Source: Candidatus Obscuribacterales bacterium (lineage in GTDB: Bacteria; Cyanobacteriota; Vampirovibrionia; Obscuribacterales; Obscuribacteraceae). Taken from it: a stretch of 38,127 nt of DNA. The notes beneath the pieces are model-generated. The model saw only the letters and a program-made list of their open reading frames with translations. It was not told where the DNA came from and ran no database searches. The stretch lies in assembly GCA_031292355.1 (NCBI GenBank), contig JARLHI010000043.1, positions 1-38,127 on the forward strand, given 5' to 3'. Below, one piece after another: positions 16,909 to 26,494 of the stretch (position 1 is its first letter; every line of letters begins with the position of its first letter). The position numbers and the translations under genes are program-made.

Positions 16909-18979
16909 ACCTGAGCATCAGGCTCAGAGCCATGAGAAAAAGAGTTTCTTGGAGGGGCTTAGGCACAATATCTGGGGCGTGGTAACGCTTGTAATTGTGG
17001 CAGTCGCTTGTTTCTTTATTGTGCAAATGTTTAAAAAACCGGGACAGATGAGTGTCTTGGAATCGCAGGCCATGGACATGAGCGTCATGGTGCCACCAAA
17101 AGGCGCCGTTCCTGTTGCCATTGCGCGGGCCACAGTAGAGCCTATATCGGGCTCAGTGACGTATACCGGGACAATCCAAGCCTACACCGACGAAGACGTT
17201 TATCCTCGTGTCACCGGTCGTGTAGTGAAGATGCTTGTCTATCCAGGCGATAGCGTCAAAAAAGGTCAGCTTTTGGTACAGCTTGATGTCGCTGGAAGAT
17301 CTGAATACGCCAATAAGCGCATGGAGGCTGCCAGCGCTGAAGATGCTGCCATGCATAATGCCGGTATCGCCAAATCAGAATTTACGCAGAAGAAATACGA
17401 GCTTGAAGCTGCGAAAGAGGCACAAATAGCCACTGAGAAAGGGCTCGCCGAAGCCCAAGCTAATTTAAATTACTGGAAGCCCGAACTCGTAAGACAAAAT
17501 AATCTGCTGCAATCGCAAGTAGTTTCTCTTGATGAATATCAAAAAGAGCTAGCTCAACTTAATGTTGCACAGGCTCAGTTTGAACAAGCTCAAGCCAAAC
17601 AAAGAGAAGCTAAGAACACAAAGTTGGCTGCTCAAGCTGCTCTCGATACCATGATCCATCACGTTGGGCACCAATATTCGCAAGCCAAACAAGCTGAAGC
17701 AGCACTGCGGTATGCCACTGTCTACGAAGATTACACTCGCATTCTAGCTCAAGAAGATGGAGTCGTCACCAAGAGGTTAATCAGCCCCGGTGTGGTAGTA
17801 AATCCAGGCATGATGCTTTTGAAAGTTGCCCATATCAAACAAGTCAGGGTGCAGGCAGAAGTGGCCAGTGAAGACTCAGACAAAATAGCTCTGGGCAACA
17901 AGGTTTACATCAAAGGATCGCAAAATTCGTCACAAGAACAGATTGCGAAGATAACTTCCATTTTCCCGGCTGCCGATCCTGGCAGTCGAACAATCACAGT
18001 AGAAGCTCTTGTAGACAATGTCGTAAAAATACAGCCTCAGTCTTCAACCCCAACAGATTCACACCTCTCCTTTCAATATTTGCCTGGGCAATACGTCGTG
18101 ATGCGCATTTCGACAGGTGAGAGAAACGCTCTAACAGTCCCAACCAGTGCCATTATTTGGAAGGAAGGCAAGGCGAAAATATGGAAAGCTGGTTCTGCAC
18201 AAGCGTTTTCTGAGTACAAAAAATATCAGTGTCCGATGCATCCAGAGGTTGTTTCTGACAAACCGGGAAAATGCCCGAAGTGCGGCATGGAGCTAAAGCT
18301 TGTCGAGCTGAACGAAGCGAAAAAAGATTCGCAAGTTGCTAAAACTGAGTACACCTGCACCATGCACCCGGAAGTGATCACAGATGCACCAGGAAAGTGT
18401 CCAAAATGCGGCATGCCGCTTGTTGAAAAAGAGCGTGGTGGCAAGAATCAGGCAAATTTGGTTGATATCGTCACCGGATTAACCAATCCCGATAAGACCG
18501 AAGTGATATCGGGCTTGTCAGCTGGCGACCAGGTTGTCTATGCCGGTTACGCCAATCTACAGCCTGGTGTCTCTGTTATTGCCACTGACTGGAATGAGGC
18601 TGGACCCGTTACTTTGCCGAAGGCATCAGAGGTTCAGGGCAACAGACTTGATACTTCGAATAATTGGACTCACGAACAGATGTCTGGCGACCTTATGCTG
18701 AAAGTCTCGCTTCAACCGGCTAAAGGCGGCAGCAATTTTACTGTCGTTGAGATAAACAAGCACGGTGGTGGCGCGATTTCCGGTGTTAATATTGGCGGGA
18801 AAACTTCAATGCCCGGTATGGGTGACATGGCTGGTCCTGACTTGCATGGCACTACTGGCGGTGACGGAAAGGCTCAGCTAAAGAGCGATCTTTCAAGCGG
18901 CCTCTGGCGCTTGAAACTAAATATTAGTCCTCCTGGAACAGCTCCCGTTGATACGACGCTTGACGTTGAGGTGCCTTAA
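16898..18979 (+). CDS. CusB-like RND adaptor fused to two heavy-metal-binding domains and a YtkA/FixH-like domain
   Basis: 693 residues. I take the ATG at 16898, nine bases after AGGAG, rather than the upstream ATGs at 16859 or 16889. Order of parts: cytoplasmic 20 residues, TM helix (near 25-45), lipoyl half, long Gln/Ala/Glu alpha-hairpin (near 145-255), lipoyl half and beta-barrel. Two zinc-ribbon-like HMBDs follow near 443-472 and 484-514, each C-x-MHPE-V-x(6)-PGKCPKCGM. Then comes the membrane-proximal end, then a C-terminal beta-sandwich (588-692) with MPGMGDM, like YtkA/FixH. It should couple the RND permease to the outer channel while handing over Cu(I)/Ag(I). Two HMBDs plus YtkA in one adaptor is unusual. 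Metal preference is inferred from the Met/Cys/His ligands and neighbours. Confidence 0.87.
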   Translation: MQSEPEHQAQSHEKKSFLEGLRHNIWGVVTLVIVAVACFFIVQMFKKPGQMSVLESQAMDMSVMVPPKGAVPVAIARATVEPISGSVTYTGTIQAYTDEDVYPRVTGRVVKMLVYPGDSVKKGQLLVQLDVAGRSEYANKRMEAASAEDAAMHNAGIAKSEFTQKKYELEAAKEAQIATEKGLAEAQANLNYWKPELVRQNNLLQSQVVSLDEYQKELAQLNVAQAQFEQAQAKQREAKNTKLAAQAALDTMIHHVGHQYSQAKQAEAALRYATVYEDYTRILAQEDGVVTKRLISPGVVVNPGMMLLKVAHIKQVRVQAEVASEDSDKIALGNKVYIKGSQNSSQEQIAKITSIFPAADPGSRTITVEALVDNVVKIQPQSSTPTDSHLSFQYLPGQYVVMRISTGERNALTVPTSAIIWKEGKAKIWKAGSAQAFSEYKKYQCPMHPEVVSDKPGKCPKCGMELKLVELNEAKKDSQVAKTEYTCTMHPEVITDAPGKCPKCGMPLVEKERGGKNQANLVDIVTGLTNPDKTEVISGLSAGDQVVYAGYANLQPGVSVIATDWNEAGPVTLPKASEVQGNRLDTSNNWTHEQMSGDLMLKVSLQPAKGGSNFTVVEINKHGGGAISGVNIGGKTSMPGMGDMAGPDLHGTTGGDGKAQLKSDLSSGLWRLKLNISPPGTAPVDTTLDVEVP

Positions 18980-18981
18980 TC

Positions 18982-21900
18982 GTGACTACAAGCGAGAAAG
19001 ATAGCCCTACTAGCAATCTGAAAGTCCACGCCGGTGGCTTTAACGTGACTGCCTGGTCGATTGATCACCCTTACACAATCGCTGCCTTCTACATGGCTAT
19101 GGTGATTCTGGCATTTGTAGCTATCGGCTTTTACATGCCGAAGCGATTGATGCCTTATGTTCAAAGTCCGATGATTGGCGTAATCAGCATGCAGCCAGGG
19201 TTATCTGCTGAGGAGATGGAGACTTTTATAAGCAAGCCCATAGAAGAGCGCATGGTTGATATTCGAGGAGTGCGCTTCATTCGCTCGACCTCGCAAGAAG
19301 GATTTTCAATGGTCTCCCTTGAATTTCCCTACGGCACAGACATGAAGCGCGCACTAGTAGAGACACAAGCTCTAATGAACGTCGTGCAAGCCGACTTGCC
19401 CGTCACTGGTGCCAACCTCAAGCCAAGCTGGGTTTTGTTTATAGATCCGCTTAACTTACCAGTACTCACTTTCAATTTGACGGCACCTGGTTGGGACCCG
19501 GTAAAGCTCAGAGAGCTGGCCGACAACGACATTACCAACAGACTAAAAAGAGTGCCTGATGTCTGGTCTATTTATGCTTTCGGTGGGTACAAAAGGCAGC
19601 TCCAGGTATTAGTTGATCGCAACAAATTAGCTGGATTTGGTCTGTCGATTTTAGATGTCAGAGACGCCCTAGACAGACAAAATGTAGCAAAACCAGCTGG
19701 TCGCCTGACAAGTGGTGGGGAGGAGGCTATTGCTCGAATAGACACTCTTGCCAGGGGGACACGGCAGGTGGAAAGTTATCCGATCAAATCAATCGGTGAT
19801 CGAGTCATTTATGTCAAAGATATCGCCCGGGTAATCGACACTTACTGGGAAAAACGCGCTGCCTATCACCATGTTCATAAAGACAAGATCGAGCCAGGTA
19901 TAGAAATAAGCGTCATTCAAACTCCTGAAGCTAGTTCTCCTGTGGTTATAGCGGGCATCAAAAAAGAGATCGCTGCTCTGGAGAAAGATTATCCAGGCAT
20001 ACATTTTGAAGTCAGCTACGATAATTCACACTTTGTCAGTATCCTGCTGCGCAACATGTTGGAAGAGCTTGGCACCGCCATTTTACTTACAGGAATAGCC
20101 GTATTGCTATTTCTTGGGGAGTGGCGAGCTACCTTGATTTCGATGATCACTATTCCAATTTCTCTGGCAATGGCGGTTTTGGCTCTTATACCTATGGGTT
20201 TGACCCTAGACAGCTCAACTCTAATTGGCCTCTTGCTTTCAATTGGGAGACTTGTTGACGACTCTATTATTGATATTCACTCGATAGAAAGACATCTGCG
20301 TATGGGAAAAGACCCACGTACAGCCACTATTGAAGGTGTCACAGAAGTACGTCTGGCTGTTGCGGCATCGACTTTGGTACTGATTCTTGCCCTGGCACCA
20401 CTGCTATTTTGCGGTGGCATTGTGCAGCAAATGTTTATCGGTTTGGTCTGGCCAATCATATTTGGTCTTCTTGCTTCATTCCTGGTATCTCTGACTTTAA
20501 CAGCTGTGCTGGCTGAAAAGTTCTTGAGAGCAAAGCCTCTTCATGGTGAACATAAAGGCGAAGTCTGGCCAGCTCGTCTGTTGAGAGAGCGAGTTTTAGA
20601 GCCGTTCGACAATATGCTGGTCAAGCTAGAGCACGGCTACGCCAGGCTTGTCGCCTGGATGCTCGTGCATCGCTTCGTTAACATGGCCCGTATTTTTGCC
20701 ACCATTATCATCGGGTTTACCTTCTACAACTTTATTGGCAGTGAAATGATGCCACTGGCCGATGTCGGCCAGGCCTATGGAGTATTGGAGGTAAGTCCAG
20801 GCTTGTCTTTTGCTCAAACAGAAGCGATTACAACTGGTGTTGAAAAGATCATGCTCAAGCACCCGGAAATTGAACATGTATCTGCGGAGCTTGGCACCGA
20901 TCCCGGTGGCACATATTTTAATGGTTACAACATGCCCGGAGTTAATTTCGCCACATTCATGATCACGCTAAGTGATAAAGATGAGCGTAAGAAGACTATC
21001 TGGGACGTTATGGATAGTGTTCAAACGGAAGCTATAGCAACTATTCCAGGCATCAGGCGCTTGCAAATTAAAGAAATGGGCTCGGACGTTATGGCCAGTT
21101 CGCAAGCCCCGATTTCCATTTTAGTTACCGGTCCTGACATGAGCATTCTCACCAGGCTAGCAGAGCAAACGGCCCAAGTGGCAAAAGATACCTACGGAAT
21201 GCACCAGGTCGCAACCGATTGGACCTTGAGTAAGCCTGACTGGGAAATAAAGGTCGACCCAAGACGAGCCCAGGAAGTCGGTCTATCTCCTTCGCAAATA
21301 GCAGACCAGGCCTATTATTCAATCACAGGCGCTTTGACAAATGAGTATTTCAGGCTGCCGAACCTCAGGCAGCGCACTATTCTTGTGCGCTATGACGAGC
21401 CCCAGAGACGCAATCAGCAAGACCTTATGCAAATGAGCATAACCTCTCCCGATGGCAGACAATTTCCACTTAAAACTATGGCCAGCCTTGAATACAGAGA
21501 GGCACCCACAGTCTTGAGTCACGACCAGATGCGTCGAGCCATAACGGTAATGGGCTATTACCGCAAAGGCGAGCCTCCATCAATGGATGTTGGGATGGAA
21601 GTGATGATGAAAGCCATGGCTAACATGAATTGGCCGCCAGGCTACACGATTGAAATGAGAGGGGATATGACTCAGATGATGGACGCCTTTGGGCGCCTCC
21701 TCATGGGTCTTCAGCTAGCCTTGCTGTTTATCTTTCTCGTTTTGGTGGCTCAATTTAGAGGATTTTTACAACCTATTCAGATGGTATTTTCGCTGCCCCT
21801 TGAGCTGTCAGGCGTCTTCTTCGCGCTCTGGCTGGCTCATCAAGCCTTTTCCAGCGTGTCGATCATGGCAGTCATTATTTTGACCGGCATGGATATCACT

Positions 21901-22218
21901 ACTGCCATCTTGCTTATTGACCAAATATTGCGCCACCGCGAGAGCGGCATGACTAGAGACGAAGCCATTATCAAAGCCTGCCCTGAGCGGCTCAGGCCGA
22001 TTTTGATGACTTCAATCATCACAGTTATAGTCATGCTCCCAGTAGCTATCTCGCCTAAGACCGGTATGGATGCTTATTCTCCGTTAGGTACCGTAGTCGT
22101 TGGCGGGTTGATCGTCGGTACGATTTTAAGTTTGCTCGATATCCCGATAATGCACGCCTATACCGATGACCTGGTTAATTGGCTCGGTCGGAAATTCGGC
22201 GGAGGCAAGAAGTCATGA
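18982..22218 (+). CDS. RND-family metal efflux permease (CusA-like group)
   Basis: 1078 residues from a GTG with GAGGTG eight bases upstream. It has the full RND layout: TM1 near residues 33-55, a large periplasmic loop with LSAEEMETF and RSTSQEGFSMV, TM2-6, a second periplasmic loop, and TM7-12. The TM4 relay region reads GRLVDDSIIDIHSIERH, so the position of the CusA/CzcA Glu is His here, while extra Asp residues are present. Met-rich segments (GDMTQMMDAF, EVMMKAMANMNW) suit Cu/Ag transport. The pump is separate from the czcA-like one at 7163-10306, which keeps D-D-x3-D-x-E. It follows the adaptor after two bases and overlaps the next gene by four. Confidence 0.88.
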   Translation: MTTSEKDSPTSNLKVHAGGFNVTAWSIDHPYTIAAFYMAMVILAFVAIGFYMPKRLMPYVQSPMIGVISMQPGLSAEEMETFISKPIEERMVDIRGVRFIRSTSQEGFSMVSLEFPYGTDMKRALVETQALMNVVQADLPVTGANLKPSWVLFIDPLNLPVLTFNLTAPGWDPVKLRELADNDITNRLKRVPDVWSIYAFGGYKRQLQVLVDRNKLAGFGLSILDVRDALDRQNVAKPAGRLTSGGEEAIARIDTLARGTRQVESYPIKSIGDRVIYVKDIARVIDTYWEKRAAYHHVHKDKIEPGIEISVIQTPEASSPVVIAGIKKEIAALEKDYPGIHFEVSYDNSHFVSILLRNMLEELGTAILLTGIAVLLFLGEWRATLISMITIPISLAMAVLALIPMGLTLDSSTLIGLLLSIGRLVDDSIIDIHSIERHLRMGKDPRTATIEGVTEVRLAVAASTLVLILALAPLLFCGGIVQQMFIGLVWPIIFGLLASFLVSLTLTAVLAEKFLRAKPLHGEHKGEVWPARLLRERVLEPFDNMLVKLEHGYARLVAWMLVHRFVNMARIFATIIIGFTFYNFIGSEMMPLADVGQAYGVLEVSPGLSFAQTEAITTGVEKIMLKHPEIEHVSAELGTDPGGTYFNGYNMPGVNFATFMITLSDKDERKKTIWDVMDSVQTEAIATIPGIRRLQIKEMGSDVMASSQAPISILVTGPDMSILTRLAEQTAQVAKDTYGMHQVATDWTLSKPDWEIKVDPRRAQEVGLSPSQIADQAYYSITGALTNEYFRLPNLRQRTILVRYDEPQRRNQQDLMQMSITSPDGRQFPLKTMASLEYREAPTVLSHDQMRRAITVMGYYRKGEPPSMDVGMEVMMKAMANMNWPPGYTIEMRGDMTQMMDAFGRLLMGLQLALLFIFLVLVAQFRGFLQPIQMVFSLPLELSGVFFALWLAHQAFSSVSIMAVIILTGMDITTAILLIDQILRHRESGMTRDEAIIKACPERLRPILMTSIITVIVMLPVAISPKTGMDAYSPLGTVVVGGLIVGTILSLLDIPIMHAYTDDLVNWLGRKFGGGKKS

Positions 22219-22736
22219 AAGTGAACACGCTTAAACTGGCTGGCCCAGGCACTATAGCAATGATCGTCTGTCTGATTCTCCTAATAAGTTGGAATTTACT
22301 GCGACCGTCAAAAGTAAGAATTGAGAGAAAAGTCGAAGCTAGTGGTGAAAACAGACTTGATAGAAAGCCCGCGCCAGCGCTTTTACTTCTGTGGAAGACC
22401 CAGCTAGGGCTCGCTCCTGAGCAGGTCATTGAACTGAAGCGCTGCGAAAGTGAGCGCCAACGAGAGCTTGCTCCCCTCAACGCCGCAGTAAAAGAGGCAA
22501 TTAGCCCGCTTCAATCAACTCAAGAGCAGCCATCAAATAGCAAAGTAGATGTCGGTCAACTCACCGCTATAGCAGCACGGTTAAAGGCACCAAGCAGTCA
22601 ATTAAGAGCGGTTGAAGTCTCTTTTTCAGAACGTGGCTGGTCAATTCTCAACCAAAAGCAAAAACAGCAAGCGCAGGAAATCAGGCTAGCTTCGAGCAAA
22701 TCTGTGCAAGTGCAAAAGGAGGCAGTTAAGCCGTGA
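22215..22736 (+). CDS. Membrane-anchored Spy/CnrX-like periplasmic metal-response protein
   Basis: 173 residues. The ATG at 22215 overlaps the permease stop (ATGA) with GGAGG ten bases upstream; the frame is open further but that part is inside the pump gene. A single TM helix (near residues 13-30) anchors a periplasmic helical domain beginning LLLWKTQLGLAPEQVIEL, the LTxxQ-like motif of the Spy/CpxP/ZraP/CnrX group, then long amphipathic helices with many Gln and Glu. There is no Met-rich tail. Relatives sense metal or chaperone periplasmic proteins. Position between pump and channel genes supports a metal-linked role. Family assignment is by pattern only. Confidence 0.65.
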   Translation: MKVNTLKLAGPGTIAMIVCLILLISWNLLRPSKVRIERKVEASGENRLDRKPAPALLLLWKTQLGLAPEQVIELKRCESERQRELAPLNAAVKEAISPLQSTQEQPSNSKVDVGQLTAIAARLKAPSSQLRAVEVSFSERGWSILNQKQKQQAQEIRLASSKSVQVQKEAVKP

Positions 22737-24223
22737 GGGAGACTTTTTTTAAAAATGCTTGCTTGCTTTTGGTTCCCTTGCTCAGCCTTTTCCAAGGCTC
22801 TGCGAGCTTGGCTCAAGACTTAAGAGGACCGATACTTCAAAATGCATTGCCAGACTCAAAACAAAACGCGACCTTAGGAGGCTATTCATCAACGTCTGTT
22901 AATGAAGTTACAAGCAATAACCCTATCCGCCTGCAAGTGACAAAAGAGGCTCCATCCGGCGAATTACCGCTCAGTACTGGCCCATTAGGTGTGGATGAGG
23001 CGGTCAAGAAAGGTATACAGAACAATTACACACTTCACCAATCAGAGCAGTCCTGGCAAGCGTCAAAGTATTTAGCACGCGCCTCATTGGGTAAATTTGG
23101 CCCATCAGCATCATTCAATACTTTTTATTCAACCTCATCTCTCAACCAGATGCTTTTCTTTCCGGGTGATTCCACCGTCGCTTCCGCTCCGATGCAACCC
23201 ATAGTGAAGGGCACGTCGCTCAGTTTGATATTTGCCGGAACGCAGCCGATCTTCACCGGTGGGCGGCTTATGGGGGGCTACCGGGCAGCGCGTGCGCTAG
23301 AGAAACAGTCACTCGCTGCTTTCAGAGAGACTCGCATTCAAACCGCGTTTAAAGTGAAAGAAGCATATTGGAACGCGGCCTGGGCAGAAGCAAATCTTAG
23401 AGTGGCTGCTGATTACGTCAAGTTCAGAGAGTCGAGCACGGCCAATATGAAAGCTCGGGTAGATGAGGGCAAAGCCCCACGAGCCGATTATCTGCGTGAA
23501 TCATCAGAACTGTCGAAGGCACGAATATTGCTTAACGAGCGCTACCGTGATTTCAATAGCGCCCTGCTCAATCTCAAAGTGGTTATGGCCGTCAATATTG
23601 GCTCAACAGTCTCGCTTAAAGACGAGCTTGTCTATAGTGAATTGACGAGAGATTTGAATAGCTTCATGGAGGAAGCGGCAAAGGCACGGCCGGAACTAGC
23701 GAGAGCCTTCAACCGCGTAGCTGAAATGAAGGCTCGCAGGCAAATTGCTCGAAGTAAATATTCCCCTCAAGTTAACGCTTATGGGCTCGGTAGCAATATT
23801 TCAGGAAGTTCACCCGACGGTAATGCTAATGGACGCTGGGGCGGATTTATCGGAGTCATGGGCGGAGTAACCCTTTTTGATTCCGGCAGCCGCTTCAACG
23901 AGCTCAGAGCTGCCAATGCAGCAGTGCGTGAGGCCGAAATTGCTAGACGCGATGTCGAACTCAAAGTTGCGCAAGAAGTATCGCAAGGCTGGATAGATCT
24001 TGATTTAGCCAGACGAAACATTCTATTGGCACAAGAAGAAGTGACTTCAGCCGAAGAAGATCACAGACTATTCCATGCTCGCTACGAAGTGGGTAAATCA
24101 ATTGCGCTTGAGCAGTTTGACGCCGCTGTCAAGATGTTTCAAGCAAGACTAACTTTATTGGAATCAATCTACAAATATCGACTAGCCGAGGCTCGCCTTA
24201 CCTTTGCCAGCGGTGACATATAA
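22733..24223 (+). CDS. TolC/CusC-like outer-membrane efflux channel
   Basis: 496 residues from a GTG that overlaps the previous stop (GTGA), with AGGAGG upstream. A signal peptide ends near SLA-QD (residue 27). A low-complexity linker precedes the first OEP domain (starting near LGVDEAVKKGIQNNY, residue 82), and the second follows near 310. Long helices with Arg/Glu/Ala heptads and beta segments rich in Gly and Asn fit the alpha-barrel plus beta-barrel duct. It completes an A-B-C set for the second RND pump, in the order B-A-X-C. Confidence 0.9.
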   Translation: MRETFFKNACLLLVPLLSLFQGSASLAQDLRGPILQNALPDSKQNATLGGYSSTSVNEVTSNNPIRLQVTKEAPSGELPLSTGPLGVDEAVKKGIQNNYTLHQSEQSWQASKYLARASLGKFGPSASFNTFYSTSSLNQMLFFPGDSTVASAPMQPIVKGTSLSLIFAGTQPIFTGGRLMGGYRAARALEKQSLAAFRETRIQTAFKVKEAYWNAAWAEANLRVAADYVKFRESSTANMKARVDEGKAPRADYLRESSELSKARILLNERYRDFNSALLNLKVVMAVNIGSTVSLKDELVYSELTRDLNSFMEEAAKARPELARAFNRVAEMKARRQIARSKYSPQVNAYGLGSNISGSSPDGNANGRWGGFIGVMGGVTLFDSGSRFNELRAANAAVREAEIARRDVELKVAQEVSQGWIDLDLARRNILLAQEEVTSAEEDHRLFHARYEVGKSIALEQFDAAVKMFQARLTLLESIYKYRLAEARLTFASGDI

Positions 24224-24246
24224 AGGCTAATTGGAGAAGACAAATC

Positions 24247-24702
24247 ATGAAACTAAATATCGCATCAACTACGGCTGCTTCGGCGCTCTTAATTCTTTTA
24301 CTGAGTGGATGCAGCAACAGTGCTAAAACAAGCGACTCAACTGTTGCAAAGGCAGTCGCCCCGGTAGCTTCCACCGCAGCGCCAACAGATGCACCAGTCG
24401 CTAAAAAAGAAGCAGCTGCTTCAGGGGGAGTTTATTTAGGCACCATTAATGGTGTCATAAGTGACAGCATGTGTGGAAAGGACCATTCTAAAATGGGCGG
24501 AGCAACAACTGATCCGGCAGCATGCGCGGCAAAATGCGTGGCAGGCGGTGCCAAATACGTTCTCGTTGATGCCAAAGGCGACATGTATGGCTTGTCGGAT
24601 CAAGACAAAGCAAAAGAAGTCGCAGGCAAACAAGTTGCCATCACCGGACACATTGACCCTACCGAAAAATCAGTTCACGTGCACTCGATTGTGACCCAAT
24701 AG
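24247..24702 (+). CDS. DUF5818-like lipoprotein
   Basis: 151 residues with a lipobox LLLSGC (Cys22), preceded by a GGAGAAG ribosome site. After an Ala/Thr/Lys linker, the conserved part reads GTINGVISDSMCGKDHSKMGG, then CAAKCVAGGAKYVLVD, then VAITGHIDP with an HVHSI end. The arrangement matches DUF5818-like secreted proteins and is a diverged paralogue of 16480-16908. The two copies bracket the pump genes. Cys, His and Met are spaced to allow metal binding, but no function is known. Confidence 0.78.
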   Translation: MKLNIASTTAASALLILLLSGCSNSAKTSDSTVAKAVAPVASTAAPTDAPVAKKEAAASGGVYLGTINGVISDSMCGKDHSKMGGATTDPAACAAKCVAGGAKYVLVDAKGDMYGLSDQDKAKEVAGKQVAITGHIDPTEKSVHVHSIVTQ

Positions 24703-24711
24703 GCAGGGCCT

Positions 24712-25197
24712 ATGAGAAGTCCTGTGGTGTACCTTGCCACTGAACTGAGCAAGCCCCGAATTGCACAAAGAATAGCGGTCTTGCTGCTTTTATTCGGACT
24801 AGCACTCCTTCTAGTTGAAGTGCGCTTTGAGCATCAAGCAGTTTTAGGCAAAAAGTGGCAGGCCTGGATTCCCATTGCCTACACTTTGGCAATGCTTGTT
24901 GCTGGTGGATTTGGCCTGGCCCTTTGGGGTCGAGGCGGGCACATGATAGTTAAGCTGGGTTTTGGCATTGCCCCATTAGTGGGCCTTACCGGCTTTTGGC
25001 TGCATAGCAAAGGCGATCCCTGGATGGCCATGTGCATGGTTCTGAAAGTCGTTTGTATGATGCCAGGCAAAATTCCACTTGATGGAGGCGGACCGCCGGT
25101 GCTGGCACCGTTAGCTTTGGTCGGTCTTGGCCTTTTGGGCATGGTCATCTGTCAGGCAAACTGTGATGAGGTGGCGGATCCAAAAACATCGAGCTAA
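24712..25197 (+). CDS. Four-TM membrane protein of unknown function
   Basis: 161 residues with about four hydrophobic helices (near 22-40, 52-72, 78-100 and 128-150). A Met/Cys-rich stretch, WMAMCMVLKVVCMMPGK, lies between helices three and four. The C-terminal helix ends ICQANCDE. The Met and Cys cluster is notable for a gene in a copper/silver context and could form a membrane metal site. The family is not recognised. It is ten bases after the previous stop, so it belongs to the same transcript. Confidence 0.7.
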   Translation: MRSPVVYLATELSKPRIAQRIAVLLLLFGLALLLVEVRFEHQAVLGKKWQAWIPIAYTLAMLVAGGFGLALWGRGGHMIVKLGFGIAPLVGLTGFWLHSKGDPWMAMCMVLKVVCMMPGKIPLDGGGPPVLAPLALVGLGLLGMVICQANCDEVADPKTSS

Positions 25198-25267
25198 GGG
25201 CCCCGGGGCAGCTTTTAGTAAGCAAACAGAAGTCCTTTTATTGCTAGTTAATTAGAAGGGCGGTGTT

Positions 25268-26041
25268 ATGTCATCAGTTCAGAATACAAACGAGTGGAAA
25301 ATGCACATGGCGGCAGGCCGGATGGCATTTGAAAAGGGCGACTTTGCTGCTGCCGAACACATGTATAGTGCCGCGTTAAAAGAAGCCGAATCATTTGGTG
25401 CCAGCGACCCAAAGTTGGCTCATACTCTAAACAATCTGGCCCTTACCTACTGCACTCAGGGCAAGCACGATAAAGCTGAGCCTCTATATCAACGGGCACT
25501 GGCGCTAGACGAAGCGTCTCTGGCAACTGACGACCCTGATCTGGCAACAGATTTAAGCAATCTTGCTGCCCACTACCATCGTATTGGCAGATACCAGGAT
25601 GCCGAGCAGTTCTACAAACGAGCCATATCAATAATGCAAGGTCGGTTCGGCAAAGAAGATCTGGAAACAGTTAGGCTCATGAGCGGTCTTGCTGTAGTTT
25701 ATTCTGACAATGGTCAGTCTGCTGAGGCTGAGAGTATTTATAAAAAGGTTTTGGATATACGTGAGCGTAACTTGGGAAGCAAGCATGCCGAGGTAGCTGA
25801 GTCTCTGAATAACCTAGCGTCTCTTTATTGCAATAGCAATAGATGTGCGGAAGCGGAGCCCTTGTATGAACGAGCTATCGAGATTATGGGGTTTACTCTC
25901 GGTCCTGACCATCCGGAGCTAGCTACTGTGTTGGAAAACTATGCGGGCTTACTTAGGAAAAATGGACGACTTCCTGAGGCTGATGCAGCTGACCAGAGGG
26001 CCGAGCGGATCTGGAAGAAGGCGGGAAATCATGGATATTGA
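25268..26041 (+). CDS. TPR protein of kinesin-light-chain type
   Basis: 257 residues made of about five 42-residue TPR units with the pattern (A/E)-x-x-Y-x-x-A-L ... L-A-x-x-x-x-N-L-A-x-x-Y. The units run from about residue 10 to 250 and use the kinesin-light-chain consensus (AEPLYQRAL, AEPLYERAI). No signal peptide, so probably cytoplasmic and a protein-binding scaffold. Its 3' end overlaps the MerT-like gene by 11 bases, which ties it to the metal train. The partner is unknown. Confidence 0.85.
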   Translation: MSSVQNTNEWKMHMAAGRMAFEKGDFAAAEHMYSAALKEAESFGASDPKLAHTLNNLALTYCTQGKHDKAEPLYQRALALDEASLATDDPDLATDLSNLAAHYHRIGRYQDAEQFYKRAISIMQGRFGKEDLETVRLMSGLAVVYSDNGQSAEAESIYKKVLDIRERNLGSKHAEVAESLNNLASLYCNSNRCAEAEPLYERAIEIMGFTLGPDHPELATVLENYAGLLRKNGRLPEADAADQRAERIWKKAGNHGY

Positions 26042-26450
26042 AGGTGGTGAGGATGTTGGTGCTCACGCTTGTTGCAAAAGGGCGGAACGAAAAAAGTCAC
26101 TATGGAGCTATTTTGCTGCTGTTCTCTCTGCATTTCTTGCCTGCCTCTGTTGTTCGGTGCCCCTAATACCACTTATGCTAGGGCTTTCGGCCGGCTCTAC
26201 TTTTCTCAGCCTAATGCGACATCATCTGATATTTGATGTGCTGGGTGGACTGATGCTTCTAGGAACTCTCATCTGGATCTGGCGCGAGCATAAGATGGGA
26301 GAGCAATCAGTCTGGAAGAATAAACAGTTCTGGACATGCTTGGTTCTAACCTTCTTGATGTATGGCATTATGAACACTTTTATAAAACATGTGATCTTTC
26401 CAAAGCTCGCAACTCTAGCTGGTGAGAAAACTGTTCATCAGCATCACTAG
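26031..26450 (+). CDS. MerT-like membrane protein
   Basis: 139 residues from the ATG at 26031; an upstream start (25941) would lie deep inside the TPR gene. Three hydrophobic helices lie near residues 26-50, 58-78 and 96-116. The first helix ends CLCCSVPLIPLMLGLS, like the vicinal-Cys motif CC-x-x-P-L of MerT mercury importers. A helical hairpin follows, then a C-terminal HQHH tail. In MerT the Cys pair takes Hg(II) from MerP. No merA or merP is in view, so the cargo could be Cu or Hg, or the protein could only sense metal. Family assignment is moderate. Confidence 0.6.
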   Translation: MDIEGGEDVGAHACCKRAERKKSLWSYFAAVLSAFLACLCCSVPLIPLMLGLSAGSTFLSLMRHHLIFDVLGGLMLLGTLIWIWREHKMGEQSVWKNKQFWTCLVLTFLMYGIMNTFIKHVIFPKLATLAGEKTVHQHH

Positions 26451-26494
26451 CTCTTCTATTCTAAATTTTCAATAAAAAGGAGTTGTAATAATTC

